Source: Amycolatopsis lurida (GTDB lineage: Bacteria; Actinomycetota; Actinomycetes; Mycobacteriales; Pseudonocardiaceae). From it: a stretch of DNA of 64,000 bases. Below are positions 34,363 to 43,107 of the stretch, piece by piece. Under the pieces are notes generated by a model. It had not been told where the DNA came from. It saw only the letters and a list, made by a program, of their open reading frames with translations, and searched no databases. The DNA lies in NCBI RefSeq assembly GCF_900105055.1, contig NZ_FNTA01000004.1, forward strand, positions 2,325,501 to 2,389,500, in the 5' to 3' direction. Both the position numbers and the translations under genes were made by a program. Each line of letters begins with the position of its first letter. Within the stretch, counting starts at the first letter, position 1.

Positions 34363-34404
34363 CTGGCAGTGAGGGGGTCAGGAGTTCGAGTCCCCTTAGC
34401 TCCG
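34363..34404 (+). repeat. Distal attachment site (attR), partial tRNA-Ala copy
   Basis: It repeats the tRNA-Ala 3' half from the anticodon loop on, with GGGG changed to GGAG in the T arm and the discriminator A changed to G. No acceptor 5' strand or D arm precedes it, so it is not a tRNA gene. A diverged copy of the tRNA terminator follows it. Confidence 0.85.
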
Positions 34405-34649
34405 CAATACAAAACCCTCCCGAATCAGCGGAACTTCCGCAGGTCAGGGAGGGTTTTTTGTTTGATCGATGATCGCCGGTGATCACTTGAAGATCCGCCG
34501 CGTATCGATTCAGGAACCTCAGTTGGAGGGTTTCTGGAGGATCGATCTTGCCGCTCTGTCTGCTCGATGATCAGCAGCAGGCGCCAGGCCGAGGGCGCGC
34601 AGGGCTCGCGGTGAAGCGAGGCAGGGGAACGTCTCGGCTACTTCGTTTT

Positions 34650-34985
34650 TCACCGCTGCTTTCCCCCAACCGCGGCGCGGTGGGGGTCAATGAGCGTTCG
34701 CGCGGGTCCGGCCGGCTGTGGCGCATTCGGTCGGCCCACAGCCGTGCGTGCTTTCCGCCGGCGGCGCTCGACTTCACGGGCGACGTGGCTGTAGGTCTCC
34801 ACGATGCGGTTGTCGAGCAGGTGCCCGAGCCGTCGGGCTTGGGCGATCTCGGGGATACCGTCGGCGATCATCCACGTCTTGTGGCTGTGCCGTAGTCCGT
34901 GGAACGTCAGCCCCTGCCGGACCGGCTCGATCGACACAGCAGCGCCGGGGCGCTGAAGGTTTCCGTCCACCGCGGGACGGAAGAC
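34650..34985 (-). pseudogene. Integrase C-terminal fragment beyond attR
   Basis: This is a close relative of the integrase at 23790-24873, covering its last 100 or so residues: GLTFHGLRHSHKTWMIADGI, AQARRLGHLLDNRIVETYSH with the nucleophilic Tyr, then an extension to GGKQR and a stop at 34650. Here the frame is intact across the site where the other copy has an 11-bp deletion. The fragment stops abruptly at about 34985, where a lipase start region is joined on. It shows that a second element once lay in tandem here. Confidence 0.85.
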
Positions 34986-34989
34986 GCCC

Positions 34990-35203
34990 GGACCCCCAGG
35001 ACCGCCGTGGTGACCTGGCGCGAGGCGAGCACGGTGCCGTTGGCGACCCCGTCCAGCCCGGACGGCACCGCGTAGAACGGATCATCGCTCGGCGCGGGCG
35101 AAAGCAACCCCGCCTGCGCCACGGAACCGGATGCCAGAGCCGTCGCTCCGGCCACTGTCGCGACCAGCACCACGAGCCGTCGCCAGATCTTCGTTCGCCT
35201 CAT
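34990..35203 (-). pseudogene. 5' fragment of a secretory lipase gene
   Basis: From the ATG at 35203 the frame reads MRRTKIWRRLVVLVATVAGA, a signal peptide, followed by SDDPFYAVPSGLDGVANGTV and LASRQVTTAVLGVRA. This is the typical start of actinobacterial secretory (LIP-family) lipases. After about 70 residues it is fused to the integrase fragment, so the catalytic part is gone. The junction marks the right boundary of the rearranged island. Confidence 0.6.
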
Positions 35204-35345
35204 ACGCCGTCCACCGTTTCCGTCGGTCCACAGTGGAGCCACGGTAGGCCGGGCGATTCAGCGTGGGGGAACACTCATTCACGGGCCGATGAACAGGAGG
35301 TTCCTGTTACCGGCGTCACCGCTGGATCCGGTCGACCACCACGAC

Positions 35346-36551
35346 CTACGACCGCGGCTGATGAGCACGTTCGACGCGTTGGCCGTTTCGCCAGATGGCG
35401 GTGATGTCGCGGGTGTTGGTGATGGTGCTGGTGGGGTCGCCGTCGACGAGGAGCAGGTCGGCGCGGAGTCCGGGCGCGATGCGACCGCGGTCGGCGAGGG
35501 CGAATCGGTCGGCTGGTGCGCTGGTGGCGGCGGTGAGGGCTTCGATCGGGGTGAGGCCTGCGCGGACGAGTAATTCGAGTTCGAGGTGCAGCGTGGCGCC
35601 GTGGGCGGTGTCCGGGTTGGAGGCGTCGCTGCCGGCGAGGATGGTGACGCCGGCGTCCCGGAGCAGGCTGAGCGTCTGGTGAGGTACGTCGAGGTCATGG
35701 CGTGCTTCGGGGTTGAGGGGGAAGTCGCCGAAGCTGAGCATCTGCCGGGATGTGGCGTCGAGGTAGGGCTCGATGCGGTGGTCGGCAAGCAGTTCCGATG
35801 CGTGCGGCCTGCCGAACAGCCCGTCGAGAACGGCGAGGGTGGGGATGACCGCGGTGTCGCGCTCGGCCAGGAGGTGCGGCAGGTCCGGGTCGGCTGGGCG
35901 ATCTACGAACAGGTGACCGAGCACGTCGACACCGGCGTGGACGGCCGTCGCGGCGTCGGAGGCGTTGAGGACATGGGCGATGGTGAGCCGGTCACGGGCA
36001 TGAGCGTGCTCGACGAGTGCGGTCATGGTGTCTTCGCCCAGCTTGGGCAGGGGGGTTCCGGTCGTTGAACCATCGTCGATGAGGATCTTGATGTAGTCGG
36101 AGCCTTCCGACAGCCGGGCGTCGACGAACGCCTCGGCGTGGGCGGGTTCGGTCAGGGTGGGGAACGGCGGCAGGTAGCCCATCTCGACGAGGTACGAGCC
36201 GTAGCCCCCCGGCACCGTCGCCGCCGTGCCGGCGGTTCTGACGTCGGCCATGGCGGGCGTGGCGCCTGCCTGCCGGCGCAGGGTGCCGATCGCCGCCGGG
36301 TCGGCCATGAGGTCCAGCACGGTGGTCACTCCGAGGACCACTGCCTGTTCCAGGTTTCCCGGAAAGACGTGAGCGTGGGCGTCGATGAGGCCGGGCAGGA
36401 GGGTCCGTCCCCGGCCGTCGACGATCTCGGTGCCTGCCGCGACCGGCGACGGCTGGGTGGAGACCGTGACGATCAGCCCGTTCTCGAAGGTCACGTGGGC
36501 GTCGGGGAGGACCGTGTCACCGGTGAACACCCTCACATCGCGGATCGACAC
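35346..36551 (-). CDS. Amidohydrolase-family metal-dependent hydrolase
   Basis: A 401-residue cytoplasmic enzyme of the PF01979 superfamily (imidazolonepropionase-like). The metal ligands are visible: His-x-His in LPGLIDAHAHVFPGN, a Lys in DYIKILIDDG, His in LTIAHVLNASD, His in DVLGHLFVDR and Asp in ILAGSDASN. The end ADRGRIAPGLRADLLLVDGD is the usual composite beta sandwich. Substrate is unknown. A GTG at 36551 is chosen; an ATG at 36572 is possible but would run into the operator. It is divergent from a TetR gene, only 47 bp away, and is the likely target of that repressor. Confidence 0.85.
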   Translation of the reverse strand: MSIRDVRVFTGDTVLPDAHVTFENGLIVTVSTQPSPVAAGTEIVDGRGRTLLPGLIDAHAHVFPGNLEQAVVLGVTTVLDLMADPAAIGTLRRQAGATPAMADVRTAGTAATVPGGYGSYLVEMGYLPPFPTLTEPAHAEAFVDARLSEGSDYIKILIDDGSTTGTPLPKLGEDTMTALVEHAHARDRLTIAHVLNASDAATAVHAGVDVLGHLFVDRPADPDLPHLLAERDTAVIPTLAVLDGLFGRPHASELLADHRIEPYLDATSRQMLSFGDFPLNPEARHDLDVPHQTLSLLRDAGVTILAGSDASNPDTAHGATLHLELELLVRAGLTPIEALTAATSAPADRFALADRGRIAPGLRADLLLVDGDPTSTITNTRDITAIWRNGQRVERAHQPRS

Positions 36552-36566
36552 GCTCGAAGAGTAATC

Positions 36567-36590
36567 ATACATTCGTGTATGTATACCATA
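36567..36590. promoter_or_regulatory. Probable TetR operator between divergent genes
   Basis: The AT-rich segment around ATACATTCGTGTATGTAT has an inverted repeat ATACA/TGTAT and overlaps possible -10 hexamers on both strands (TATGAT on the minus strand at 36566-36571). It fills the 47-bp gap between the amidohydrolase and tetR starts, the usual place for autoregulation by a TetR protein. Confidence 0.55.
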
Positions 36591-36598
36591 ATGATGGC

Positions 36599-37213
36599 GT
36601 GCGACGAACAGCCGAAGAGGCAGCCCAGACACGCCGAGCCCTGCTCGAGGCCGCGCTGGAGGTATTCGCCGAACGCGGATACGCGGCAGCGACCCTGTCC
36701 GGCATCGCGGCGCGCGCCGGCCTGACCCGCGGCGCGGTGTACCACCACTTCACCGACAAGGCCGAGCTCTACCTGGCCACGATCGCCGAGAACTGGGGCG
36801 CCGCGGCTGCCCCGGTCTGGGCTCACCTCGAGGACACCGATGCCGGCCCTCAAGAGCGGATCCGCCGGTTTCTCGTGGCGTTCTTCACCGCCTTCGAGAA
36901 GAACTTCGCCCTGCGCACCACATTTGCGATGTCGATGCAGGGCAGTGAGCTTCCCGAGCTCCAGGTCGGGCTCGAGGACAAGCGGCGGGTCATGGACGCC
37001 TGGGCCGAACAGCTCGCCGCGTTGCTGAGGGCGGCCGGCGTGGACCGCTCCGGTGAAGTGGTGCCGCCGGAGTCCGGCGCGATCGCGATTATCGCCGCGG
37101 TCAACGGTGTCGCCGCCACCTGGCTGGCCTGCCCCGACCTGTTCTCGCCCGCGCACCAAGCCGAGGCGCTCGCTCAGGCGGTCCTGCACGGGATACTCCC
37201 GCGCAAGGAGTGA
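36599..37213 (+). CDS. TetR-family transcriptional regulator
   Basis: A 204-residue protein. The N-terminal helix-turn-helix is TRRALLEAALEVFAERGYAA, TLSGIAARAGLTRGAVYHHF, and the rest is the ligand-binding helical domain. The GTG at 36599 gives the normal short lead before the HTH. It is divergent from the amidohydrolase gene and probably represses it and itself through the operator between them; the inducer would then be the amidohydrolase substrate or product. Confidence 0.9.
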   Translation: MRRTAEEAAQTRRALLEAALEVFAERGYAAATLSGIAARAGLTRGAVYHHFTDKAELYLATIAENWGAAAAPVWAHLEDTDAGPQERIRRFLVAFFTAFEKNFALRTTFAMSMQGSELPELQVGLEDKRRVMDAWAEQLAALLRAAGVDRSGEVVPPESGAIAIIAAVNGVAATWLACPDLFSPAHQAEALAQAVLHGILPRKE

Positions 37214-37489
37214 GGTCCGCGATTTCGGGTCGTCATGAATCGGAGACGAGGTCGAACGGCACCGCAAAGCCGCGGGTCTTCCGCCGATCCGGCCGCATGA
37301 TTCCGGCACGTCGCTGCCATGCTCCAGGCATGACCTGAAGGCAGCACACCGCAGCGTGCGGCCCCGCCCACGGGATAAGGCAAACGTGGCGTGGCGCCTC
37401 GGTCGACCTCGACGCCATCGGGTCTCCGTCACCACGCCTCTGTGACACTGTGCCGCAAAGCGCCCCCCTCAAGATCGACATGAAAGACG
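37214..37489. other. Intergenic region after tetR
   Basis: No gene is seen. Codon use is irregular in all frames. The region ends in the terminator at 37490-37526. Confidence 0.4.
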
Positions 37490-37526
37490 ACGGTGCCGGA
37501 GCGAACCAAGGTCGCTCCGGCACCGT
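37490..37526 (-). terminator. Hairpin terminator of the SnoaL-like gene
   Basis: ACGGTGCCGGAGCGA (37490-37504) pairs perfectly with TCGCTCCGGCACCGT (37512-37526) around a 7-nt loop, 46 bp beyond the stop of the minus-strand SnoaL-like gene. It could also end transcripts coming from tetR. Confidence 0.75.
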
Positions 37527-37571
37527 TGTCTTCCGGTCAGGGGCTTTTCGAGTGCTGCCCGTACACGGTGT

Positions 37572-38567
37572 CTAGCCGAAGATCCGGGCGCGTAGTTCTT
37601 TCACCGTCTGAACGGAAGCGATCAGGTCCAGGGTGTCGAAGTGCAGCGACCATGCCGTGCCGGTCGCGGTCCGCACCGTTCGCTCGACCAGGCTGAAGGG
37701 AATAGTGCGCGGGTCGCCACCACCGAGCGCCACCGCGGTGCCGATCCACTCCCGGTATTCGGTGCCACCCGCGGACACGGTGGCCCGCGGCTCGAGCCGG
37801 ATGTCGCGGACCGCGCCGAACAACCGGTCCAGATATTCGGTCATGGCCCGGCGGCCGGAGATCGGCGTGGTCAGGCCAGGTCCCTGCAGAGTCGCCGTGC
37901 CGTCCACGCCGGCGACCAGGATCTCGGCCGCTTCCCGGTTCCATGCCAGCTGCCGCACGCGAGGCGGCAGGGGGGCCGCCGGAGCCGGATCGGTCGCCGA
38001 CGAGGCGATTCCCTCGAAGAGGTTCCGCAGCGGGTTCACCGGATCCTCGACCGGGCGGAACATGTTGACCTGGTCCCAGAACCGCCTGCCGTCCTGTACC
38101 CGGGCGGGGTCCTTGCCCGCAGCCGGATCACCGAGGACGAGCCGGTGCATCGTTTTGAAGGAGACCGGCTTCTCCTTGATCGTGCCGGTGTTGAGCGCCT
38201 CGACGAAGACGACTCTCCCGTCCGGGCTGGAGGTGACGGTCTCCGGCACGAAGACATAGTCCGGAACCAGCCGGAGTACGCCCTCGATCTGACTTTTGAT
38301 CCCCGCCCAGTCCCTGGGCGTTTCGAGCCCGCTGTCCCACAGGCGCGCCGTTCCGTCTTGGACGAACAGGTTCAGGTATGCGTCGACATCCTGCGCGTTC
38401 CGTCCCCAGTCACGGTAGGCGGCCATGAACTGCCGCACGTTCGCCGGCACTTCCGCCGTCGTCCGGTCCGGTTGCCGTGCCTGTGGCTCGGCGTTCGCCG
38501 ATGTCGCCAAGATGACGCAGGACAAAACGGCCACCGTGAGGGCAGGGATGATGCGCGAAACCCGCAT
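37572..38567 (-). CDS. Secreted SnoaL/NTF2-like double-domain protein
   Basis: A 331-residue exported protein. GGAG lies 7 bases before the ATG at 38567. MRVSRIIPALTVAVLSCVIL with cleavage near ANAEP is a signal peptide. Two NTF2-like domains follow: about 40-170 (RQFMAAYRDWGRNAQDVDAY) and about 205-331 (AWNREAAEILVAGVDGTATL). Proteins of this fold bind or isomerise small hydrophobic ligands. No catalytic residue can be assigned. It lies downstream of the LAL-type regulator in the same orientation and may be controlled by it. Confidence 0.7.
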   Translation of the reverse strand: MRVSRIIPALTVAVLSCVILATSANAEPQARQPDRTTAEVPANVRQFMAAYRDWGRNAQDVDAYLNLFVQDGTARLWDSGLETPRDWAGIKSQIEGVLRLVPDYVFVPETVTSSPDGRVVFVEALNTGTIKEKPVSFKTMHRLVLGDPAAGKDPARVQDGRRFWDQVNMFRPVEDPVNPLRNLFEGIASSATDPAPAAPLPPRVRQLAWNREAAEILVAGVDGTATLQGPGLTTPISGRRAMTEYLDRLFGAVRDIRLEPRATVSAGGTEYREWIGTAVALGGGDPRTIPFSLVERTVRTATGTAWSLHFDTLDLIASVQTVKELRARIFG

Positions 38568-38737
38568 GGGTTTTCTCCGATCGCTTCGGGGGAAAGCCGC
38601 TTCTCGGCTCCGTCTCGGCGCGGGAACGTGTGGTGGGTAGGTGTTCCCGCTCTGCCCAAAGGATCTTCGAGACACCGCACCCTGTCGATTACCTCTGGGG
38701 TAACGAGGCGAAGGACGTGGCCTGAACTCGCCGCACG

Positions 38738-41452
38738 CTAAGCGGCGGCAGGGTCGCGCAGGGTGAGGCTCGCGAGTTCGGCGCGGGATTGCACGCCGAG
38801 TTTGGGGTAGGCCTTGTACAGGTGGTGCCCGACCGTTCTCGGACTGAGGAACAGCTGCGCCGCGATGTCGCGATTGGACTGCCCGGTGGCCGCCAGCCGG
38901 ACGATCTGCAGTTCCTGCGGGGTGAGCTGGGCAAGCGGGCCGTGCAACGTGGCGTGCCCGCCGCCGCTGCCTGTCACTCCGGTGGCGCCGAGTTCGCCTT
39001 CCACCCGTTCGAGCCACGGCCTGGCTTGCAATCGTTCGAACGTCTCCTTGGCGGAACGCAGATGGGTGCTCGCCTCCGCCTTGCGGCGGGCGCGGCGCAG
39101 CCATTCTCCATAGAGCAGCTCGGTTCGCGCCTGCTCGAACGGACGTCGATCCTTGCCGTGCAGGGAAAGCGCGGTCGTGAAGTGGTCTTCGGCTTCCCGC
39201 TCGGGGCCGAGCAGGGCCCGGCAGCGTGCGACCAAGGCGTCGGCCCACGCCTGGCGCATGCTCCTGGCGCGCGTGGTGAACCGGTCGAAGGCCTCGCCCG
39301 CCCTGGCCGGCTCGCCGACCCGCACCGCCGCCTCGACCAGGTCGGGCACGCTGCGGGTCGCCGCGACGCCGTAGCCGCCCGGTGACTCGGCGAGCGTCGC
39401 GAACCGGGCCAACGCGGCTGCGGCGCGGCCTCTGCCGAGGTCGAGCACACCGAGGGCCCAGATGGCCCGGTGGGTGCCGGGGCCGTCGGGCGCGGCAAGC
39501 ACGCTGTCGGCGAGATCGCGGCATCGCGTGTCGTCGCCCTCGATGGCCGTGACGTAGGCCAGCAGCCCGGCGTGCATCCCGCGCCATTGGTGCTGGCCCG
39601 TGTCCTCCGCGATCTGGTTCCCCTCGGTGGCCGAGGCGACGGCGTCGCGGTGGAGGCTTGTCGCGAGTTGCGCCTCGGCGAGCAGGAACAACAAGTTCGG
39701 CAGCCGCGCGATCCGGCCGGCCGCCCTGGCCTCGGTCACGGCCCGTCGGGCGAGCGAGAGCACGGCGGCGTCCTGGCCGGTCGCCAGCTCGAGACCGCAG
39801 ACCAGCAGCAGCTGATGCGGTGCGTCCGCGTGCCGGCAGGCTTGCTCGCCGAGCGCGGCCAGGTCGGCAGGCCCGACGTCGCGGTCGAGGAGAACCGAAA
39901 TCGCCGCGACGAGTAGCCGGGCCATCGCGCCCCTCGCGCCACCCGGTTTGTGCCGCAGATCCGTCAGCCGGTCGAGGCTCTCGGCCAGTTCGCGCTGTCC
40001 GGCGAACCAGCCGAAGTAGGAACCCTCCAGCAGCAGGTCCAGCGATTGGTCCGGCCCGAGCCCCGTCAGGTTCGCCGCGTCGAGCAGCAGCCGGTGCGCT
40101 TCACCCGCCCGTCCCTCGGCGAACCGGGCAACGGCGTCGACCTTGACCAGCCGGGCTCGCAACTCGGGATCCTCCGGGGGCTCGGCCACCTCGACGGCCA
40201 GCGAACGAGCCCTGGACACCTCTCCGGCCTCGGCGGCGGCTTCGGCGGCGAGCACGAGCCGGCGCGCTCGCTCGGCGACGGCGGGGCTGAGCTGCGCGGC
40301 CCGCTCGTAGGCCGTCGCGGCGGCGGTGTGGCCGAGGCGACGACCCGCGCGCGTCGCGGTCCGCTCCAGCTCTTCCGCCACCGCTTCATCCGGTCCGGTG
40401 CTCGCCGTGGCCAGATGCCAGGCGCGCCGGTCGGCGTGTTCGGGGCCGCTGAGCGCGCTGGCGAGTGCCTGGTGCAGTGCGAGCCGGTCGGCCAGCGGGG
40501 CGCCCTGGTAGGTCGCCGTCCGCACCAGCGGGTGACGGAAGCCGATGGTGCCGTCGGCGACGACGACCAGCCCGGCGAGTTCGGCCGGGCGCAGGTCGGC
40601 GACCGTGGCACCGAACACCGCGGCGGCGGGCAGTACCGTCGCGAGGTCACCGGTGTCCTCCGCGGCAGCGACCAGCAGCAGCCACCGCGTGGCGTCGGGA
40701 AGGCGGTCCAGCTGGGCAGTGAAGGTCGCTCGTAGCTTGTCCGTCAGCGGCAGGTGCGTGTCCAGGGCGGAGCCCGCGTCACCGAGGGCGGCGGGAAGCT
40801 CGATCAGCGCCAGCGGGTTTCCCGCGGCTTCGGCCAGCAGCCGGTAGCGCAGTTGCGGGGTCAGGTCGTCCGCGTGCTCGGCGAGCAGCGCGGTGGCGGC
40901 CGAGGCGTCCAGACCGGTCAGTTCAAGCTCCGGCAGGCCTTGCGCGGAAAAGCGCGACCGCGCGCCGAAGACCAGCAGTACGCCCTCCTCGGCCAGCCTG
41001 CGGGCAGCGAACATCAAGGTCTCTACCGTGGCACGGTCCAGCCATTGGGCGTCGTCGACGAGGCACACCAAGGGTTCGTCCTCGGCGAGACAGGCGAGCA
41101 GCGACAGCACCGCCAGCCCGATCAGGAACTGGTCGCCGCCGCCGGCCGGGGCAAGGCCCAAGGCGCTGCGCAGCGCCACCGCCTGCGCCTCCGGAAGCGC
41201 GTCGAGGTGCCGCAACGCCGGCCGCAGCAGCAGCTGCAGGCCGGCGAAGGGCAGTTCGGCCTCGAACTCCACACCGCTGCCGCGGAGCACTCGCGCGCCT
41301 TCGGACGTCGCTGTCTTCGCCACGTAGTCCAGCAGCGTGGTCTTGCCGATTCCGGGCTCACCCACCACCACGAGCGCCCCGCTGTGCCCGGCCATCACGG
41401 CCGCCAGCAGCTCGTCGAGGGCGCGGCGTTCGGTGTCCCGGCCGTGCAGCAT
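38738..41452 (-). CDS. Large ATP-binding LuxR-family (LAL) regulator
   Basis: A 904-residue cytoplasmic regulator. The N terminus is an AAA/STAND ATPase with Walker A GALVVVGEPGIGKTTLLDYV and Walker B PLVCLVDDAQWLDRATV. The middle 500 residues are Ala/Leu-rich TPR-like repeats. The C terminus is a LuxR helix-turn-helix: LTPQELQIVRLAATGQSNRD, then LSPRTVGHHLYKAYPKLG. LAL regulators sense a ligand or protein partner, oligomerise with ATP and activate nearby genes, often secondary-metabolite or degradation genes. Likely targets are the divergent SnoaL/membrane pair and the secreted SnoaL-like gene. Confidence 0.9.
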   Translation of the reverse strand: MLHGRDTERRALDELLAAVMAGHSGALVVVGEPGIGKTTLLDYVAKTATSEGARVLRGSGVEFEAELPFAGLQLLLRPALRHLDALPEAQAVALRSALGLAPAGGGDQFLIGLAVLSLLACLAEDEPLVCLVDDAQWLDRATVETLMFAARRLAEEGVLLVFGARSRFSAQGLPELELTGLDASAATALLAEHADDLTPQLRYRLLAEAAGNPLALIELPAALGDAGSALDTHLPLTDKLRATFTAQLDRLPDATRWLLLVAAAEDTGDLATVLPAAAVFGATVADLRPAELAGLVVVADGTIGFRHPLVRTATYQGAPLADRLALHQALASALSGPEHADRRAWHLATASTGPDEAVAEELERTATRAGRRLGHTAAATAYERAAQLSPAVAERARRLVLAAEAAAEAGEVSRARSLAVEVAEPPEDPELRARLVKVDAVARFAEGRAGEAHRLLLDAANLTGLGPDQSLDLLLEGSYFGWFAGQRELAESLDRLTDLRHKPGGARGAMARLLVAAISVLLDRDVGPADLAALGEQACRHADAPHQLLLVCGLELATGQDAAVLSLARRAVTEARAAGRIARLPNLLFLLAEAQLATSLHRDAVASATEGNQIAEDTGQHQWRGMHAGLLAYVTAIEGDDTRCRDLADSVLAAPDGPGTHRAIWALGVLDLGRGRAAAALARFATLAESPGGYGVAATRSVPDLVEAAVRVGEPARAGEAFDRFTTRARSMRQAWADALVARCRALLGPEREAEDHFTTALSLHGKDRRPFEQARTELLYGEWLRRARRKAEASTHLRSAKETFERLQARPWLERVEGELGATGVTGSGGGHATLHGPLAQLTPQELQIVRLAATGQSNRDIAAQLFLSPRTVGHHLYKAYPKLGVQSRAELASLTLRDPAAA

Positions 41453-41589
41453 GTCGCGAACCCTACTTATGCCGGTCGGCCGCTCCTGCCGGAAGTACCT
41501 ATTCGTGACCGATTCCTCGGTCGCTGACCTTGCCTAACGTTCTCATCAGCAAGAACGAGCAAACACCGACCACGGCAAGGAGCACTCAA

Positions 41590-41952
41590 GTGAGCGACCT
41601 CGGCGAACTCGTCAACGACTACCTCGCGATCTGGAACGAGACCGACCCGGCCGCGCGCCGCGCCAAGATCGACACGGTGTGGGCCGAGGAATGCAGCTAC
41701 ATCGACCCGATGGCGGAAGCGCACGGTCGCGACCAGCTCGACGCCACGATCGGCGCGGTCCAAGCCCAGTTCCCCGGCTTCGTGTTCACCCTGGGCGAGG
41801 TCCTCGACATCCATCACGAGCAGGCCCGGTTCACCTGGGAGCTCGGGGCGGAGGGCGCCGAGGCCATGGTGGTCGGCTTCGACGTCGCGGTCTTCGAAAA
41901 CGGGCGCATCCGCGACGTCTACGGCTTTCTCGACAAGATCCCCACACCTTGA
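41590..41952 (+). CDS. SnoaL/NTF2-like protein
   Basis: A 120-residue cytoplasmic protein with a single NTF2-like fold: LVNDYLAIWNETDPAARRAK, ECSYIDPMAEAHGRDQLDAT and a C-terminal RIRDVYGFLDKIPTP. The GTG at 41590 has AAGGAG 7 bases upstream, better than any earlier start. It probably binds or transforms a small ligand. It is divergent from the LAL regulator and followed at 80 bp by a membrane protein that is likely cotranscribed. Confidence 0.8.
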   Translation: MSDLGELVNDYLAIWNETDPAARRAKIDTVWAEECSYIDPMAEAHGRDQLDATIGAVQAQFPGFVFTLGEVLDIHHEQARFTWELGAEGAEAMVVGFDVAVFENGRIRDVYGFLDKIPTP

Positions 41953-42032
41953 TCCCGGCCATGCCGGGCAGAGCTTTCCCACTTCGTGATCACCACAGCG
42001 CGACTACTCACCATCGGACAGAGGAGAACGAG

Positions 42033-42467
42033 ATGACCGCCCCCACCGCAACCGTTCCGGCCACCCACGCCACGACCACGCCCGCCACCACGATCCTGCG
42101 CCGGGTACTCGTCCTGGACGCGCTCGTGACCGGCGGCAACGGCTTGATCTACCTGGTCGCGTCCGGCCCCGTCGCCGGACTTCTCGGCACCGGCGCCGGC
42201 CTGCTGCTCGGCATCGGCACCTTCCTGACGGCCTACGGACTCGCGGTCGGTGTGCTGGCCGCCCAACGGAAACCGTCGGTGTCGATGACGAAGCTGGTGA
42301 TCGGCGCGAACCTGCTGTGGGCACTGGCCAGTATCGGAGTCGCCGCGTTCGGTGTCCTCGGCACGAACGTGATCGGCACGACCTGGACGGTGTTGCAAGC
42401 CGGTACCGTCGCCGGATTCGCCGCCCTGCAGATGTGGGGACTGCGGAAACTGCGCACCCACCACTGA
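42033..42467 (+). CDS. Four-helix membrane protein
   Basis: A 144-residue integral membrane protein with a Thr/Ala-rich cytoplasmic lead of about 22 residues and four hydrophobic helices (LDALVTGGNGLIYLVASGPV, GAGLLLGIGTFLTAYGLAVG, MTKLVIGANLLWALASIGVA, VLQAGTVAGFAALQMWGL). GAGGAGA precedes the ATG. It resembles small DUF-type proteins accompanying SnoaL-like genes; function unknown. A hairpin terminator follows. Confidence 0.75.
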   Translation: MTAPTATVPATHATTTPATTILRRVLVLDALVTGGNGLIYLVASGPVAGLLGTGAGLLLGIGTFLTAYGLAVGVLAAQRKPSVSMTKLVIGANLLWALASIGVAAFGVLGTNVIGTTWTVLQAGTVAGFAALQMWGLRKLRTHH

Positions 42468-42479
42468 CCTACGGCACCA

Positions 42480-42510
42480 CGCCGAGGACCGGGATCTCCC
42501 GTCCTCGGCG
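42480..42510 (+). terminator. Hairpin terminator
   Basis: CGCCGAGGAC at 42480-42489 pairs with GTCCTCGGCG at 42501-42510, 13 bp beyond the stop codon of the membrane gene. Confidence 0.75.
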
Positions 42511-43107
42511 TTCGCCATGCCCTTGACCGCTCCTGACCCGGCCGTACTCCAGTGTCGCTTCGTGAGCGGACGCCTTGGCTACGAGTACGACGACGAAATC
42601 GACATCAGGCGTTTCACTCCACCTTCTTGTGCGCCAACTCGGTCGTCACGTCGTCGACCTTCCGTTCGAGGCGCGAATCGTTCCCGAGCAAGGCGAGCAC
42701 CTCGTCGTCGTCCAGTTCCAGAAGTTTCTCTGCGCGAACGGTGCGCAAGGCCTCCACCTCGCCCAAGGTGCCAGTCTCAAATCGGCCGGCATGCAAGCGT
42801 AGACAACGTTCGACAAGCGTCGTTTGAGGGCGCGCTTTGCTTCCATCGACGTTGTAGGCTCGCCGCTCGCGACATGTCGATCTTGGGTGACCTGGGAGTT
42901 TTCGGTTGTCTCACGGCGAGGTCACCATGATCAGTCTCGAACTCTTGGCATTTCCTCGACCGTGCGAGCCAGCGGCTGCGGCGACCGGGCAGCGTGGGCT
43001 GGTCCAACTTCCTGTCTGAAGGCCCTCATCGCGGCATGAGCGGATGGTCGTCGAGGACGCCGGCGGGGTGGCACCCCTCCGGCCGTGGACGCCGACGGTG
43101 GCTGGTT
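42511..43107. other. Region with only a weak minus-strand coding remnant
   Basis: No complete gene. On the minus strand about 42614-42860 reads TLVERCLRLHAGRFETGTLG and AEKLLELDDDEVLALLGNDS with consistent codon use and a stop at 42614, but has no start codon other than a TTG at 42796 and no ribosome site. It may be the 3' end of a lost gene; I do not recognise the family. Confidence 0.3.

Larger units (their letters stand above)
23363..34404. mobile_element. Decayed 11-kb integrative element between tRNA-Ala att copies
   Basis: The two att copies are exactly 11,000 bp apart. Next to attL is an integrase gene reading towards the tRNA. Inside are further integrase fragments, an IS1380-type pseudogene, an IS256-type element, small membrane proteins, a GIY-YIG nuclease-like gene, an amidase and a membrane protein. 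No replication initiator, FtsK/Tra translocase or phage structural gene is visible, so it is a remnant or a satellite rather than a complete conjugative element or prophage. A second diverged integrase end lies beyond the distal att copy, so two elements probably sat in tandem. Confidence 0.75.

Noticed and set aside
34332-34404. Second tRNA-Ala gene
   Set aside because: Only the 3' half from the anticodon loop is present; no acceptor 5' strand or D arm, and the T arm is mutated.
23363-34404. Complete prophage or conjugative element
   Set aside because: No capsid, portal, terminase, replication or FtsK/Tra genes are visible; most recombinases are broken.
37572-39587. 671-codon frame containing the SnoaL-like protein
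   Set aside because: The upstream part is antiparallel-phase shadow of the LAL regulator; signal peptide and ribosome site place the true start at 38567.
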